The notes beneath the pieces were generated by a model, which made no database searches, was not told where the DNA came from, and was given only the letters and a program-made list of their open reading frames with translations. Position numbers and translations under genes: made by a program. A stretch of 64,000 bases of DNA from RGIG2041 sp045537695. GTDB lineage: Bacteria; Bacillota; Clostridia; UBA1381; UMGS1253. The stretch spans positions 14,897 to 78,896 of the forward strand of contig JAZSQB010000016.1 in the NCBI GenBank assembly GCA_045537695.1, in the 5' to 3' direction. Shown in pieces: positions 17,936 to 27,124 of this stretch; the stretch's first letter is position 1, and every line of letters starts with the position of its first letter.

Positions 17936-19669
17936 TCAGTCCTCCTTTGTAATTGCACCGAACGGGCAGACATTTACGCAAAGTCCGCAACCGTTACACT
18001 GCGTTTCATCAATAACCACTTCATCACCGCGCACGGAAATTGCCGGACAACCAAGCTTCATGCAAAGCTTGCACTTTTTACAGTTGTCGCCAATCTTGCA
18101 ATGTCCTGTGTATTTCACGGTTTTCAAGAGCGCACACGGACGCTGTGCGATAATTACGCTCGGTTCATCCGCCTCTGTTTCTTCTTTTACAATACGTTCA
18201 AAGTTCTTTAAATCAAACGGGTCTGCCACAACGACTCTCTCTACGCCGACTGCCTTGGCAAGCAGCATCAAATCTACCTGCTTGGTCGGCTCCTTGCGGA
18301 TGGTAAAGCCCGTGGTCGGGTTGTCCTGATGACCTGTCATACCCGTGATGGAGTTATCTAAAATAATAACTGTGTTGTTTCCTTTATTATATACAATATC
18401 AATAAGCCCCGTGATACCGGAATGCATAAAGGTCGAATCACCGATAACGGCAACGAGCTTTTTGTTAAACTCTGCGCCGCGCGCCTTTGCCATACCGTGT
18501 GCACCGCTGACGCTGGCACCCATGCAAACCGTTGTGTCCACACTTGCAAGCGGCGCAACCGCACCGAGTGTGTATCAGCCGATGTCACCGGAAACGGTAA
18601 GACCGAGCTTTTTGAGTACATAGAATGTACCTCTGTGCGGACAGCCGGCACACATAACCGGCGGACGCACCGGAATCGTTTCGCCGATTTCTTCAAAAGA
18701 CGCACCGTCTTCGCCCAGTACAACCTTCTTAATCATCGTCGGTGTATACTCGCCTAAAAGCGTAAAGCTTTCTTTGCCGACAACATCAATACCGAGCGCG
18801 CGGCAATGGTTTTCAATCACCGGATCGAGTTCTTCGATGACAACAACCTTTTCGTGCTTTGCCGCAAAGTCCTTAATCAATTTTTCCGGCAGCGGATATA
18901 CCATACCAAGCTTTAAGTAGCTCACCTTATCTCCAAGCGCTTCTTTTGCATACATATGCGCAACGCCGGAGGTGATCACACCGATTTTGTTCGTGTTGAT
19001 TTCCGTAGTATTAAACGGGCAGTTTTCCGCAAATGCCGCAAGTGCCGCCATTCTCTCCTCGACAACCACGTGGCGCTTAATCGCATTGCCCGGCATCATA
19101 ACATTCTTTGCCGGATTCTTTTCATAATCCTTAAGTGGCTGCTCTTCTCTGTCGCAAAGCTCTACCAGACCCTGCGAGTGCGATACGCGCGTCGACAAGC
19201 GGATAATCACTGGCGTGTCGAACTTTTCACTCAATTCAAACGCAGCCTTTGTATATGCCTTACATTCCGGACTGTCCGACGGCTCCAGCATCATAATCTT
19301 CGATGCTTTTGCATAATGTCTGGAATCCTGCTCATTCTGGGAAGAATGCATACCCGGGTCATCTGCCACGCAAAATACAAGACCTGCGTTTGCGCCGATG
19401 TAGCTTACCGTAAACATCGGGTCAGCCATTACATTCATGCCGACATGCTTCATGCAGGACATGCTTCTCGCACCTGCGATGGACGCACCAATTGCCACTT
19501 CCGCGGCAACCTTTTCGTTGGTGGACCACTCTACGTGCGGCTCTTCATATTTTGCCATACATTCCGTAATTTCGGTACTCGGTGTGCCCGGATAGGATGC
19601 AACCACGCGAACGCCTGCTTCCCAGGCACCTCTTGCAACCGCATCATTACCAATCAATAACTTTTTCAA
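17936..19669 (-). CDS. iorA: Indolepyruvate ferredoxin oxidoreductase, alpha subunit, with in-frame UGA
   Basis: Read through one UGA (18577-18575), this is a single 577-codon frame of normal IorA length, starting at TTG 19669 with GGAG. Residues 1-364 hold the pyrimidine-binding and linker domains (CPGC-like CAGCPHRG near 346). The downstream part has the ThDP domain (GDIG-x-YTLG, VCMGASVSGAHG, VIGDSTFMHSG) and two C-terminal [4Fe-4S] motifs (CKKCKLCMKLGCP and CNGCGLCVNVCP). The UGA replaces the Cys usually found in GDIGCYTLG. Either it encodes selenocysteine, or it is a nonsense mutation or read error. If it is a true stop, the gene is split into 364- and about 200-residue pieces. The rest of the frame shows no decay. 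Confidence 0.85.
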
Positions 19670-19682
19670 GCTTGCTCACTCC

Positions 19683-21314
19683 TTATTTAATCTGCGCTGC
19701 GACTAAACTTTCGCCACAGTAAATGTCTCTTAATTTCGGTTTCTCTATTTTACCGGTCGGATTTCTCGGCACGTCTGCAAAAATAATCTTTCGCGGACGC
19801 TTATATTTCGGCATTGCCTTACAGAACGTATCCATTTCCTCTTGCGTGCAGCTTGCGCCTTCCTTCAGTTCAATAATTGCAGCGGCAATTTCACCGAGAC
19901 GCGCATCCGGAAGACCGATCACGGCAACATCCTTAACCGCCGCATGTGCGCGGATAAAATCTTCAATCTGCACCGGATATAAATTCTCACCGCCGGAAAT
20001 GATAACGTCTTTTTTGCGGTCAACTAAGAAGATAAAGCCGTCACTATCCATCTGCGCCATATCTCCTGTATATAGCCAACCATCACGCAACACTTCCTCC
20101 GTTGCCTTTTCATCTCTGTAATAGCAGCTCATCACGCCCGGACCATAAACTGCAAGCTCACCAACTTCGCCCTGCGGCACTTCTTCACCGCGCTCATCGC
20201 AGATTTTCACCTGCCAGCCAAAGCCCGCTTTACCGATGGCGCCTACCTTGTGGATGTTTTCTACACCGAGGTGCACGCACCCCGGTCCGATGGACTCGGA
20301 AAGTCCGTAGTTTGTGTCATACTGATGGTGCGGGAAGATTTTCTTCCAACGCTTAATCAGACTCGGCGGCACCGGCTGTGCACCGATGTGCATCAGTCTC
20401 CACGCCGACAAATCATACTGGCTCAAATCAATTTCGCCGCGGTCAATCGCATCTAAGATATCCTGCGCCCACGGCACCAAAAGCCATACAATAGAACATT
20501 TTTCCTCGCTTGCCGCCTGCAAAATCCATTCCGGTTTAATGCCCTTTAGGAGCACCGCTTTACCGCCGACCATCAAAGAACCGAACCAATGCATCTTCGC
20601 ACCGGTGTGATACAGCGGCGGGATGCACAAAAACACATCGTCCTTGGTCTGTCCGTGGTGCGCCTGCTCTGTGCGGCACGCATGCACCAGACTTTCGTGG
20701 TTGTGCAGAATCGCTTTCGGGAAGCCCGTTGTGCCCGAAGAGAAATAAATGGCTGCATCATCCTCCGCCGTCAATGCAATTTCCGGCGAGTGCGACGAGC
20801 AGTAACCAATCAGCTTGTCATAGCTCTCCGCAAAGGACGGACAAGTCTTGCCCACGTAAAAGCACTGCTTTATATTCGGAATCACATCACAGATTTCTTC
20901 GACACGACCGATAAATTCCGGCCCGAAAATCAGCACATCCGCCTCCGCCAGTTCCAAACAATACTTAATTTCCGCAGAGGTATATCTGTAATTAAGCGGT
21001 ACTGCCAAAGCACCGGTTTTGAGCGCACCGAAATAAATCGGCAACCACTCCAAGCAGTTCATCAAAAGAATGGCAACCTTGTCGCCCTTCTTGATCCCAC
21101 GGCTTAAGAGCAAGTTTGCAAATCGGTTGGCTTTGCGGTCAAATTGCGACCAGGTCATCTCGCGGCGTCCGCTCTCCTCCGGATTCGGCTGAATAAGCGC
21201 ATATTCCTTCCAGGTTACGCGCGTTGCTTCCATCATACTCGGTGCAATTTCCACCAATGCCGTATCCTCACCGAATTCTTTGGCATTGCGTTCCAAAAAC
21301 TCCGAAATAACCAT
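19683..21314 (-). CDS. AMP-forming acyl-CoA synthetase
   Basis: This 543-residue full-length ANL ligase has P-loop YFSSGTTGFPKA (near 190-201), YGLSESIGPG, YTGDMAQMDSDGFIFLVDRKKD and the catalytic Lys motif NPTGKIEKPKLR near 525. Substrate specificity (medium-chain, aryl or bile acid) cannot be read directly. The operon neighbours (iorAB, paaK, ACT protein) favour an aryl or aliphatic carboxylate. ATG 21314 has GGGAGG and begins 1 bp after the amidohydrolase stop. Confidence 0.87.
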   Translation of the reverse strand: MVISEFLERNAKEFGEDTALVEIAPSMMEATRVTWKEYALIQPNPEESGRREMTWSQFDRKANRFANLLLSRGIKKGDKVAILLMNCLEWLPIYFGALKTGALAVPLNYRYTSAEIKYCLELAEADVLIFGPEFIGRVEEICDVIPNIKQCFYVGKTCPSFAESYDKLIGYCSSHSPEIALTAEDDAAIYFSSGTTGFPKAILHNHESLVHACRTEQAHHGQTKDDVFLCIPPLYHTGAKMHWFGSLMVGGKAVLLKGIKPEWILQAASEEKCSIVWLLVPWAQDILDAIDRGEIDLSQYDLSAWRLMHIGAQPVPPSLIKRWKKIFPHHQYDTNYGLSESIGPGCVHLGVENIHKVGAIGKAGFGWQVKICDERGEEVPQGEVGELAVYGPGVMSCYYRDEKATEEVLRDGWLYTGDMAQMDSDGFIFLVDRKKDVIISGGENLYPVQIEDFIRAHAAVKDVAVIGLPDARLGEIAAAIIELKEGASCTQEEMDTFCKAMPKYKRPRKIIFADVPRNPTGKIEKPKLRDIYCGESLVAAQIK

Positions 21315-21315
21315 T

Positions 21316-22107
21316 TTAGTTTCCTCCCAAGAGCTTTAAAGCATTTTTCCAGTAAATTTTTTCTTTTTCCTCTTCGGTTAATCGCAAACACTCCACAACA
21401 TACGCATCCTGCGAAGGTCTGTTCCACGGTGCGTCCGAAGCAAATAAAATTTTATCCGCACCGTGTGTTTCAATTATTTTCTCAACTATAGACGGGGCTA
21501 CCGTGCCGTATCCGTAAGCCGTATCCATATACAGATGCTCTATACCGCAAAGCTTATCCAAAACCTGCTCCCCGCAATTTTGTCCGCCCCAGTGCGCAGC
21601 AACTACAGGCGTATCCATCCACGAAAGCGCCCTTTGCAGACGCTCCGGCATACAGTGGTACGGCGGCATATATCCGTTGTCCACACCGGCATGAAACACC
21701 GTAATCAAGCCAAGCTGCGAAATTTTTTTATAAATCGGCTTCATTTTTTCGTCATCTACATAAAACTGCTGATACTCCGGATGCAGCTTTACGCCGCGCA
21801 TCCCGAGTGCTTTGATGCGCTCCAGTTCTTCAAGCGCGTCCGGCGCATCCGGAAACACGGAACCGAAAGCATAGATTTTATCACTTTGAATTGATGCAGC
21901 AAAATCGTTGACCGCTTTTTGCTGTTTTGCATTCGTTGCAATGGACAGTACAACGGATTTGTCTACCCCGTCTTCTTCCATCATACGGAGTAGACCGGAA
22001 ACCGTGCCGTCCGTTACTGGGAAAATTGCCGCCGTTTTTGAAAGATTTTCAATCGCTCTTGCCGCAATTTTTTCCGGAAAACAATGTGTATGAAAGTCAA
22101 TACGCAC
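21316..22107 (-). CDS. Amidohydrolase-2 family metal-dependent hydrolase
   Basis: This 263-residue TIM-barrel protein starts at GTG 22107 with AAGGAGAT. It opens with the metal-binding RIDFHTHCFPE. Further ligand-like positions are FHAGVD, AAHWGG and ILFASDAPW near the end, the set expected for PF04909 decarboxylases and hydrolases. Members include aryl-acid decarboxylases, so action on an aromatic acid is possible given the operon, but the substrate is unknown. Confidence 0.8.
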   Translation of the reverse strand: MRIDFHTHCFPEKIAARAIENLSKTAAIFPVTDGTVSGLLRMMEEDGVDKSVVLSIATNAKQQKAVNDFAASIQSDKIYAFGSVFPDAPDALEELERIKALGMRGVKLHPEYQQFYVDDEKMKPIYKKISQLGLITVFHAGVDNGYMPPYHCMPERLQRALSWMDTPVVAAHWGGQNCGEQVLDKLCGIEHLYMDTAYGYGTVAPSIVEKIIETHGADKILFASDAPWNRPSQDAYVVECLRLTEEEKEKIYWKNALKLLGGN

Positions 22108-22140
22108 TTAAAATCAATCTCCTTGAAATGCGGTTCTACC

Positions 22141-22162
22141 CCGACAGGCACCCGCCTGTCGG
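22141..22162. other. Strong hairpin in the leader of the amidohydrolase gene
   Basis: CCGACAGGC (22141-22149) pairs with GCCTGTCGG (22154-22162) across a 4-nt loop. No T-run follows on either strand, so it is not a classic terminator. It may affect transcript stability or translation of the gene starting at 22107. Confidence 0.6.
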
Positions 22163-22185
22163 AGCAAACACAAACCTATCTTTGT

Positions 22186-22214
22186 ATTATACTACAAAAT
22201 TCGTCACTTGCCAA
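22186..22214 (-). promoter_or_regulatory. Internal promoter ahead of the amidohydrolase gene
   Basis: Minus-strand TTGGCA (22214-22209) and TATAAT (22191-22186), 17-bp spacing, overlap the stop of the symporter gene. The downstream aryl-acid genes may therefore be transcribed both from here and by read-through from the T-box promoter. Confidence 0.6.
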
Positions 22215-23757
22215 GAGATTTTTTACTTTCCACAATGACCTCTTTATTGTAGCAAGCAAACATTGCATTAACGCATTCTTTATCCGGCTTTTTCGTCAGC
22301 AAGCTGACAACCGGTACCAATATAAGTCCGCCAAGCATTGCAATCGCGCCGCAGTTTACCGGCGACTGGAGAATTGCCGGAAAGATCGGTCTGAAAAACA
22401 TATTTGCAAGCATCAGTCCGCCACCGAATACAAAGCTTACCCACACTGCCGATTTTGTCGCACGCTTCCAGTACAAACCAAACAGGAAAGGCGCTAAAAA
22501 CGCACCGGCAAGTGCGCCCCAGGATATACCCATCATATCTGCGATAAAGCCGAGGCTGGACTGGTTGAGCGCAATAAATGCCGAAATCGCAACAAATACC
22601 ACAATGAGTACGCGCATAACCAAGACCTGTTTTTTCTCACGCATGCCCTTTACAAGGTGGTCTTTGATCATATCCAGCGTCAATGTAGACGAAGATGTAA
22701 GCACCAAAGACGAAAGTGTGGACATGGACGCCGAAAGCACCAATACAATCACAATGCCAATCAAAACATCCGGAAGATTCGAAAGCATCGCCGGAACAAT
22801 GGCATCAAATCCGCCGACCGGCGTTCCTGCCGCCGTAAGCTGCATTGCTTCGCTTGTGCCGGTCAACAGTCTGCCGAAACCGCCGAGGAAGTAGCATCCG
22901 CCGGCAACAATAATGGCAAATACCGTCGAAATAATTGTCCCCTTCTGAATGTTCTGCTCACTCTTAATCGAGTAGAACTTCTGCACCATCTGCGGAAGAC
23001 CCCAAGTGCCAAGCGAGGTTAAAATCACCACAAACAAAAGTCCGAGCGGGTCGGGACCGAAGAAGGAGTTAAACGCACCCGGCACCATGCCTTCCACATG
23101 AACCTCCGCAAGCTTGTTCAGCGCCTGCGTAAAACCGCCCTGTCCGTGCAGTACCGCTGCAATGACTGCGATGATGCCGCCAATCATAATCAAACCCTGA
23201 ATAAAATCATTGATTGCCGTTGCCATGTAACCGCCGGCAATCACATAGATACCTGTCAGTACCGCCATAATAATGACGCATACCGAATAGTCAATGCCCG
23301 GAAACGCCATGGAAAACAATCGGGACAATCCGTTGTAGAGCGACGCTGTGTACGGAATCAAAAAAATAAACACAATCACAGACGCCGCAATTTTCAGTGC
23401 CGTGCTTTCGTAGCGTTTTCCAAAAAATTCCGGCATGGTCGCACTTTGCAAATGCTGCGTCATCAGCCTTGTTCGTCTGCCGAGCACCTTCCATGCCAGA
23501 AGAGAGCCGAGCACTGCGTTGCCGATGCCAATCCATGTGGCGGCAACACCGAACTTCCAACCGAACTGTCCTGCGTATCCGACAAAGATAACTGCAGAAA
23601 AGTAACTTGTGCCGTACGCAAACGCCGTCAGCCACGGTCCGACATTTCTGCCGCCGAGCACAAATCCGTTTACGTCCGTTGCCCGCCGGCGACAGACAAT
23701 GCCGACGCCGATCATGATAGAAAAAAATACGATGAGGAGTGAAACTTTAATTAACAT
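22204..23757 (-). CDS. Sodium:solute symporter (SSS family)
   Basis: This 517-residue protein has about 13 membrane helices and SSS features (GGRNVGPWLTAFAYGTSYFSA, GGYMATAINDFIQGLIMI, and LSASMSTLSSLVLTSSSTLT, the Na-site helix). It starts at ATG 23757 with AAAGGAGA. Substrates in this family range from proline and pantothenate to carboxylates. The T-box just upstream reads as a Tyr leader, pointing to import of tyrosine or a tyrosine precursor such as an arylacetate or arylpyruvate. It is the first gene of the aryl-acid operon. Confidence 0.87.
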   Translation of the reverse strand: MLIKVSLLIVFFSIMIGVGIVCRRRATDVNGFVLGGRNVGPWLTAFAYGTSYFSAVIFVGYAGQFGWKFGVAATWIGIGNAVLGSLLAWKVLGRRTRLMTQHLQSATMPEFFGKRYESTALKIAASVIVFIFLIPYTASLYNGLSRLFSMAFPGIDYSVCVIIMAVLTGIYVIAGGYMATAINDFIQGLIMIGGIIAVIAAVLHGQGGFTQALNKLAEVHVEGMVPGAFNSFFGPDPLGLLFVVILTSLGTWGLPQMVQKFYSIKSEQNIQKGTIISTVFAIIVAGGCYFLGGFGRLLTGTSEAMQLTAAGTPVGGFDAIVPAMLSNLPDVLIGIVIVLVLSASMSTLSSLVLTSSSTLTLDMIKDHLVKGMREKKQVLVMRVLIVVFVAISAFIALNQSSLGFIADMMGISWGALAGAFLAPFLFGLYWKRATKSAVWVSFVFGGGLMLANMFFRPIFPAILQSPVNCGAIAMLGGLILVPVVSLLTKKPDKECVNAMFACYNKEVIVESKKSLGK

Positions 23758-23798
23758 TTTTACCGTCTCCTTTTTTTGATAAGTCTTCAGAGAGCAAT

Positions 23799-24095
23799 AA
23801 AAAATCGCCCTCTGAAATCAATCAGAGGGCGAGAATTCCAATCCCGCGGTACCACCTCAGTTCACTGTTTTCTCACGGAAACAGCCTTTTAGAGTACGAC
23901 GCCTCATCTACGCTATACCCCTGCGCTATAACGGGCGCCCCCGTGACAGCCTACTAAAATCGCTTCGTTCGGTGCCCGACTCCGGAAATGTATTCAGCCT
24001 TGCGCCGCCTTACTGTCTCACACCACCCGACAGCTCTCTGGAAGGTAAAACGCATGCCTACTTGTTCTCCATCACAGTCTTTCACTGGTTTGTTG
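23799..24095 (-). promoter_or_regulatory. T-box leader (predicted Tyr specifier) of the symporter operon
   Basis: The minus strand carries the T-box sequence AGGTGGTACCGCG (23857-23845), whose TGGT would pair with a tRNA ending ACCA. An 11-bp terminator hairpin with a U6 run follows (23832-23799). Stem I features lie at about 24080-23975. In the 3' side of the specifier loop I read GAA-UAC-AUUUCCGGAG, placing UAC (Tyr) at 23992-23990. Uncharged tRNA-Tyr would stabilise the antiterminator and switch the symporter on. The codon assignment is by eye. Confidence 0.88.
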
Positions 24096-24100
24096 AAGGA

Positions 24101-24129
24101 ATTTTAGCACAGTTTTTTTGTAATGTCAA
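24101..24129 (-). promoter_or_regulatory. Promoter of the T-box transcript
   Basis: TTGACA (24129-24124) and TAAAAT (24106-24101), 17 bp apart on the minus strand, predict a start near 24095. Confidence 0.8.
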
Positions 24130-24159
24130 TAGGTTTTATACAATTTTTTGTATATTTTT

Positions 24160-24846
24160 TTAAAGCTCCAGTTTTTTCGTCAATGTCGGGAAACATGCCT
24201 CAAAAGTAAACATTCTGTCCAGCAGTGCCGAAAAGAGCTTGATAAGCGGTGCGTTGATGACCGTGATGACAACCGTACCGATACCGACCCCGTGAAAACC
24301 GCCGGTCAGCACAAGTGCAAGCACAACCGACAGCACAAACATCACAATATCATTGATTTGCTTTACGCGTGCAGTCGTCTGCTTCCATTTTTCCGCTGTT
24401 TGCGTCACCAAAAGCTCGTAAATCTGCAACGGCAGCGTCGTTTTAAAGTAAAATGCAATCGCCAGTGCCGTAATCGTTTCCCCAAGCACAAAGCAAACAA
24501 TGCGCATTGCCCACGTTGTGCAAGCGCCGTTGCCACCGAGCAGTAAAAACCACCCATCCAGCGCAAAGCCAAACAGCACCGCCGTTGCAAAACACAAAAG
24601 GTATTTCACCTTAAAACGACGCAGCAATACGCACATCACAACCAGCAAAAACCCCTGCCATATGTATTCGCTCGTGCCCTGCGTCCACCATAGAAAATAT
24701 TCGCTCATTTTCAGATGTAAAATATACGGCGGTGCCGCTATCATCGAAAGCCCGAAATCCGCTTTCGTACACAGTGCCACGCCAAGCGAGCACAAAAGAA
24801 TGCCGGCAATCCATGCCAATTCATTCATTTTTGAAATCTTTTTCAT
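24160..24846 (-). CDS. YczE/YitT-like membrane protein (DUF6198 type)
   Basis: This 228-residue protein has about six hydrophobic helices and begins with a conserved-looking GILLCSLGVALCTKADFGLS typical of YczE/YyaS-like proteins. Function is unknown. It is 3 bp downstream of the EamA gene and ends the pyr transcript. It shows no obvious link to pyrimidines. Confidence 0.68.
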   Translation of the reverse strand: MKKISKMNELAWIAGILLCSLGVALCTKADFGLSMIAAPPYILHLKMSEYFLWWTQGTSEYIWQGFLLVVMCVLLRRFKVKYLLCFATAVLFGFALDGWFLLLGGNGACTTWAMRIVCFVLGETITALAIAFYFKTTLPLQIYELLVTQTAEKWKQTTARVKQINDIVMFVLSVVLALVLTGGFHGVGIGTVVITVINAPLIKLFSALLDRMFTFEACFPTLTKKLEL

Positions 24847-24849
24847 AGT

Positions 24850-25743
24850 CTATTCCTTTTTGGCTAATAAAAATACAGTTATAAAAATGCAGGCAAAGCC
24901 TAAAATATCAATCCACATAAACGGCGTCTTGAGCCAGAAGAATGAAAAGAGTGTCGCCGAAACCGGCTCTACGCTGGCAAGCATACTCGCCCGCTCCGCA
25001 CCGACCAGCTGCACGCCGCACATATACAGCGTGTAGGCAAACACCGTGCCGAAAAGGCAGATGCCCGCAAGCGCAAGAATGCCGCTCAAATCCAAAACAG
25101 GTGCATTATTCCAGCTTTGTGTAATTCCCATAAAAACGATGCCTGCCACCAGCATGCCCCAACCGGAAATCATCGTGCCGCTGTGCCGCTTAAGCAAATC
25201 CACCGGCAAAAGCGAATACGCCGCCATCGCCACGGCGGATACCAATCCCCAGCCAAGCCCCGCCGGCGTAATTTCCATCGAGGTCGGGTCGCCGTGCGTC
25301 GCAATAACAAATGTACCGACAACAGCTAAAAACACACATAACACCTTAATTTTATCCGGCCGCTTCTGCATGACAATACAAGTATAAATCACAATCATAA
25401 CCGGCGCTGTATATTGCAACACCGTCGCCGTACCGGCATTGGTATACCGAATAGCTTCCAGATATGTATACTGGCAAAAAACAATACCCAAAAAAGCATA
25501 TGCCAACAACCGCACCACGCTTTTCGGTTTTTTCCAGACAGTAAGCATTTCTCTGCCTTCTCGAATAAAACCGTACGCTACCAAAATCACACCGGCAACC
25601 AAAAGGCGAACGGACACCAAAAAATCAGTGTCCATTTTGTAAATTTGCATTAAAAACTGCCCACACGTTCCGGAAAAGCCCCAAAATATGCCACCCAAAA
25701 GCGTAAACGCTACGCCAAGTGCATAATGATTTTTCTTTTCCAT
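24850..25743 (-). CDS. EamA/DMT-family permease
   Basis: About 297 residues with ten membrane helices in two EamA repeats (first about 10-140, second about 155-290; the second ends GAERASMLASVEPVSATLFS, the usual motif). ATG 25743 is preferred: AAGGGTG is 6 bp upstream, while a GTG at 25752 touches it. Family members export amino acids, nucleosides or other metabolites. It is transcribed with pyrI, its RBS lying at the pyrI stop. Confidence 0.82.
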   Translation of the reverse strand: MEKKNHYALGVAFTLLGGIFWGFSGTCGQFLMQIYKMDTDFLVSVRLLVAGVILVAYGFIREGREMLTVWKKPKSVVRLLAYAFLGIVFCQYTYLEAIRYTNAGTATVLQYTAPVMIVIYTCIVMQKRPDKIKVLCVFLAVVGTFVIATHGDPTSMEITPAGLGWGLVSAVAMAAYSLLPVDLLKRHSGTMISGWGMLVAGIVFMGITQSWNNAPVLDLSGILALAGICLFGTVFAYTLYMCGVQLVGAERASMLASVEPVSATLFSFFWLKTPFMWIDILGFACIFITVFLLAKKE

Positions 25744-25754
25744 TTGTTTCACCC

Positions 25755-26180
25755 TTAATTCTGCTCCGATGCCTTTGTTTCACAGTAAATGCATCTGTAA
25801 ACCTGATTTTCTCTGTCCGTCAGACGGAAGATATGTTCAAGCTCCTGCTCCGTCGTTGTGATGCAACGCGGATTTTTGCACTTCAGTACATTAGTCAGGC
25901 GCTCCGGAAGCTCAATCGAACGCTTTTCAACGAGCTTGCTGTCTCTGATAATATCTACCGTTACGCCCGGATCTACATAGCCTAAAATATCCATATTAAT
26001 CTGAATGTCCGCATCAATTTTGATAATGTCTTTTCTGCCCATTTTACGGCTCTGTACATTTTTAATGATCGCCACGGAGCAATCCAGATTATCGAGCTTT
26101 AAAAGCTGATAAATGCGCATGCCCTTACCGGCGGTGATGTGATCAATTACAATACCGTTTTTAATCGAATCTATATTCAT
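25755..26180 (-). CDS. pyrI: Aspartate carbamoyltransferase regulatory subunit
   Basis: This 141-residue protein has an N-terminal nucleotide-binding domain (NGIVIDHITAGKGMRIYQLL) and a C-terminal zinc domain with ligands C101, C106, C130 and C133. It joins PyrB trimers into the allosteric holoenzyme. It starts at the final base of the pyrB stop region, so the two are coupled. Confidence 0.93.
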   Translation of the reverse strand: MNIDSIKNGIVIDHITAGKGMRIYQLLKLDNLDCSVAIIKNVQSRKMGRKDIIKIDADIQINMDILGYVDPGVTVDIIRDSKLVEKRSIELPERLTNVLKCKNPRCITTTEQELEHIFRLTDRENQVYRCIYCETKASEQN

Positions 26181-27103
26181 TACACATCCTCCTCCAAACC
26201 CAACAGCCTCAGAATCAGCGCCATGCGTACAAATTTACCGTTGCGCACCTGCTTGAAATAGCACGCGCGCGGGTCGCTGTCAATTGCCACACTGATTTCA
26301 TTTACACGCGGCAGCGGATGCAATACAGCCATATCCGGCTTTGCCAATGCCATTTTTTCCGTAGTCAGAATATAGCTGTCTCTCAAACGCAGATAATCTT
26401 CTTCATTAAAGAAACGCTCCCCCTGTACACGGGTCATGTACAGAATATCCAACTCCGGCATTACCGCTTCCAGGTCGGTTGTTTGTACATATTCGATGCC
26501 GTTCTTTTTCAAAACGTCTTTTTTAATGTAGCTCGGTAATTTCAATTCATCCGGCGAAATCAGAATAACGCGGATGTTTTTATAACGCGAAATTGCCGTC
26601 AGCAGAGAATGCACCGTTCTGCCAAACTTTAAGTCGCCGCAAAAACCGATGGTCAGGTTATCGAGTCTGCCCTTTTCACGGTGAATAGTCAAAAGGTCGG
26701 TCAGCGTCTGTGTCGGATGGTTGTGACCGCCGTCACCGGCATTGATGACCGGCACGCTTGCCGCCATGGAAGCGACAAGCGGCGCACCCTCCTTCGGATG
26801 ACGCATTGCAATAATATCTGCATAGCAGGAAACTGTCTTTGCCGTATCCGCTACACTTTCACCCTTGGATGCAGACGAACTCTGCGCTTCGGAGAAGCCG
26901 AGCACGTTACCACCGAGACCGTACATAGCGGACTCGAAGCTTAAGCGTGTTCTGGTCGACGGTTCAAAAAACAGCGTAGCTAAAATCTTACCCTGACATT
27001 TGTGCGCATACTTTTCCGGATGGTCAATAATATCTTCCGCTCTGCGAATGACTTTATCCACTTCAGCAGTCGAAAGCTGCGCAATATCAATCAAGTGCTC
27101 CAT
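26180..27103 (-). CDS. pyrB: Aspartate carbamoyltransferase catalytic subunit
   Basis: This 307-residue protein is normal length. The carbamoyl-phosphate loop [15 protein letters not shown] is near 46-60, with HPTQTLTD near 132, the aspartate-side loop MTRVQGERF, and HPLPRVNEI near 262. It forms N-carbamoyl-aspartate, step two of pyrimidine synthesis. RBS GGGAAG, ATG 27103. Confidence 0.96.
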   Translation of the reverse strand: MEHLIDIAQLSTAEVDKVIRRAEDIIDHPEKYAHKCQGKILATLFFEPSTRTRLSFESAMYGLGGNVLGFSEAQSSSASKGESVADTAKTVSCYADIIAMRHPKEGAPLVASMAASVPVINAGDGGHNHPTQTLTDLLTIHREKGRLDNLTIGFCGDLKFGRTVHSLLTAISRYKNIRVILISPDELKLPSYIKKDVLKKNGIEYVQTTDLEAVMPELDILYMTRVQGERFFNEEDYLRLRDSYILTTEKMALAKPDMAVLHPLPRVNEISVAIDSDPRACYFKQVRNGKFVRMALILRLLGLEEDV

Positions 27104-27124
27104 GATACTTCTTCCCTTCGCAAA

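Noticed and set aside
17936..19669. Genetic-code change (UGA as sense codon throughout)
   Set aside because: Many genes in the window end normally at TGA (dxs, iorB neighbours, pyrC), and Trp is written TGG everywhere checked.
22141..22162. Intrinsic terminator between the symporter and amidohydrolase genes
   Set aside because: The stem is strong but neither strand has a T-run after it.
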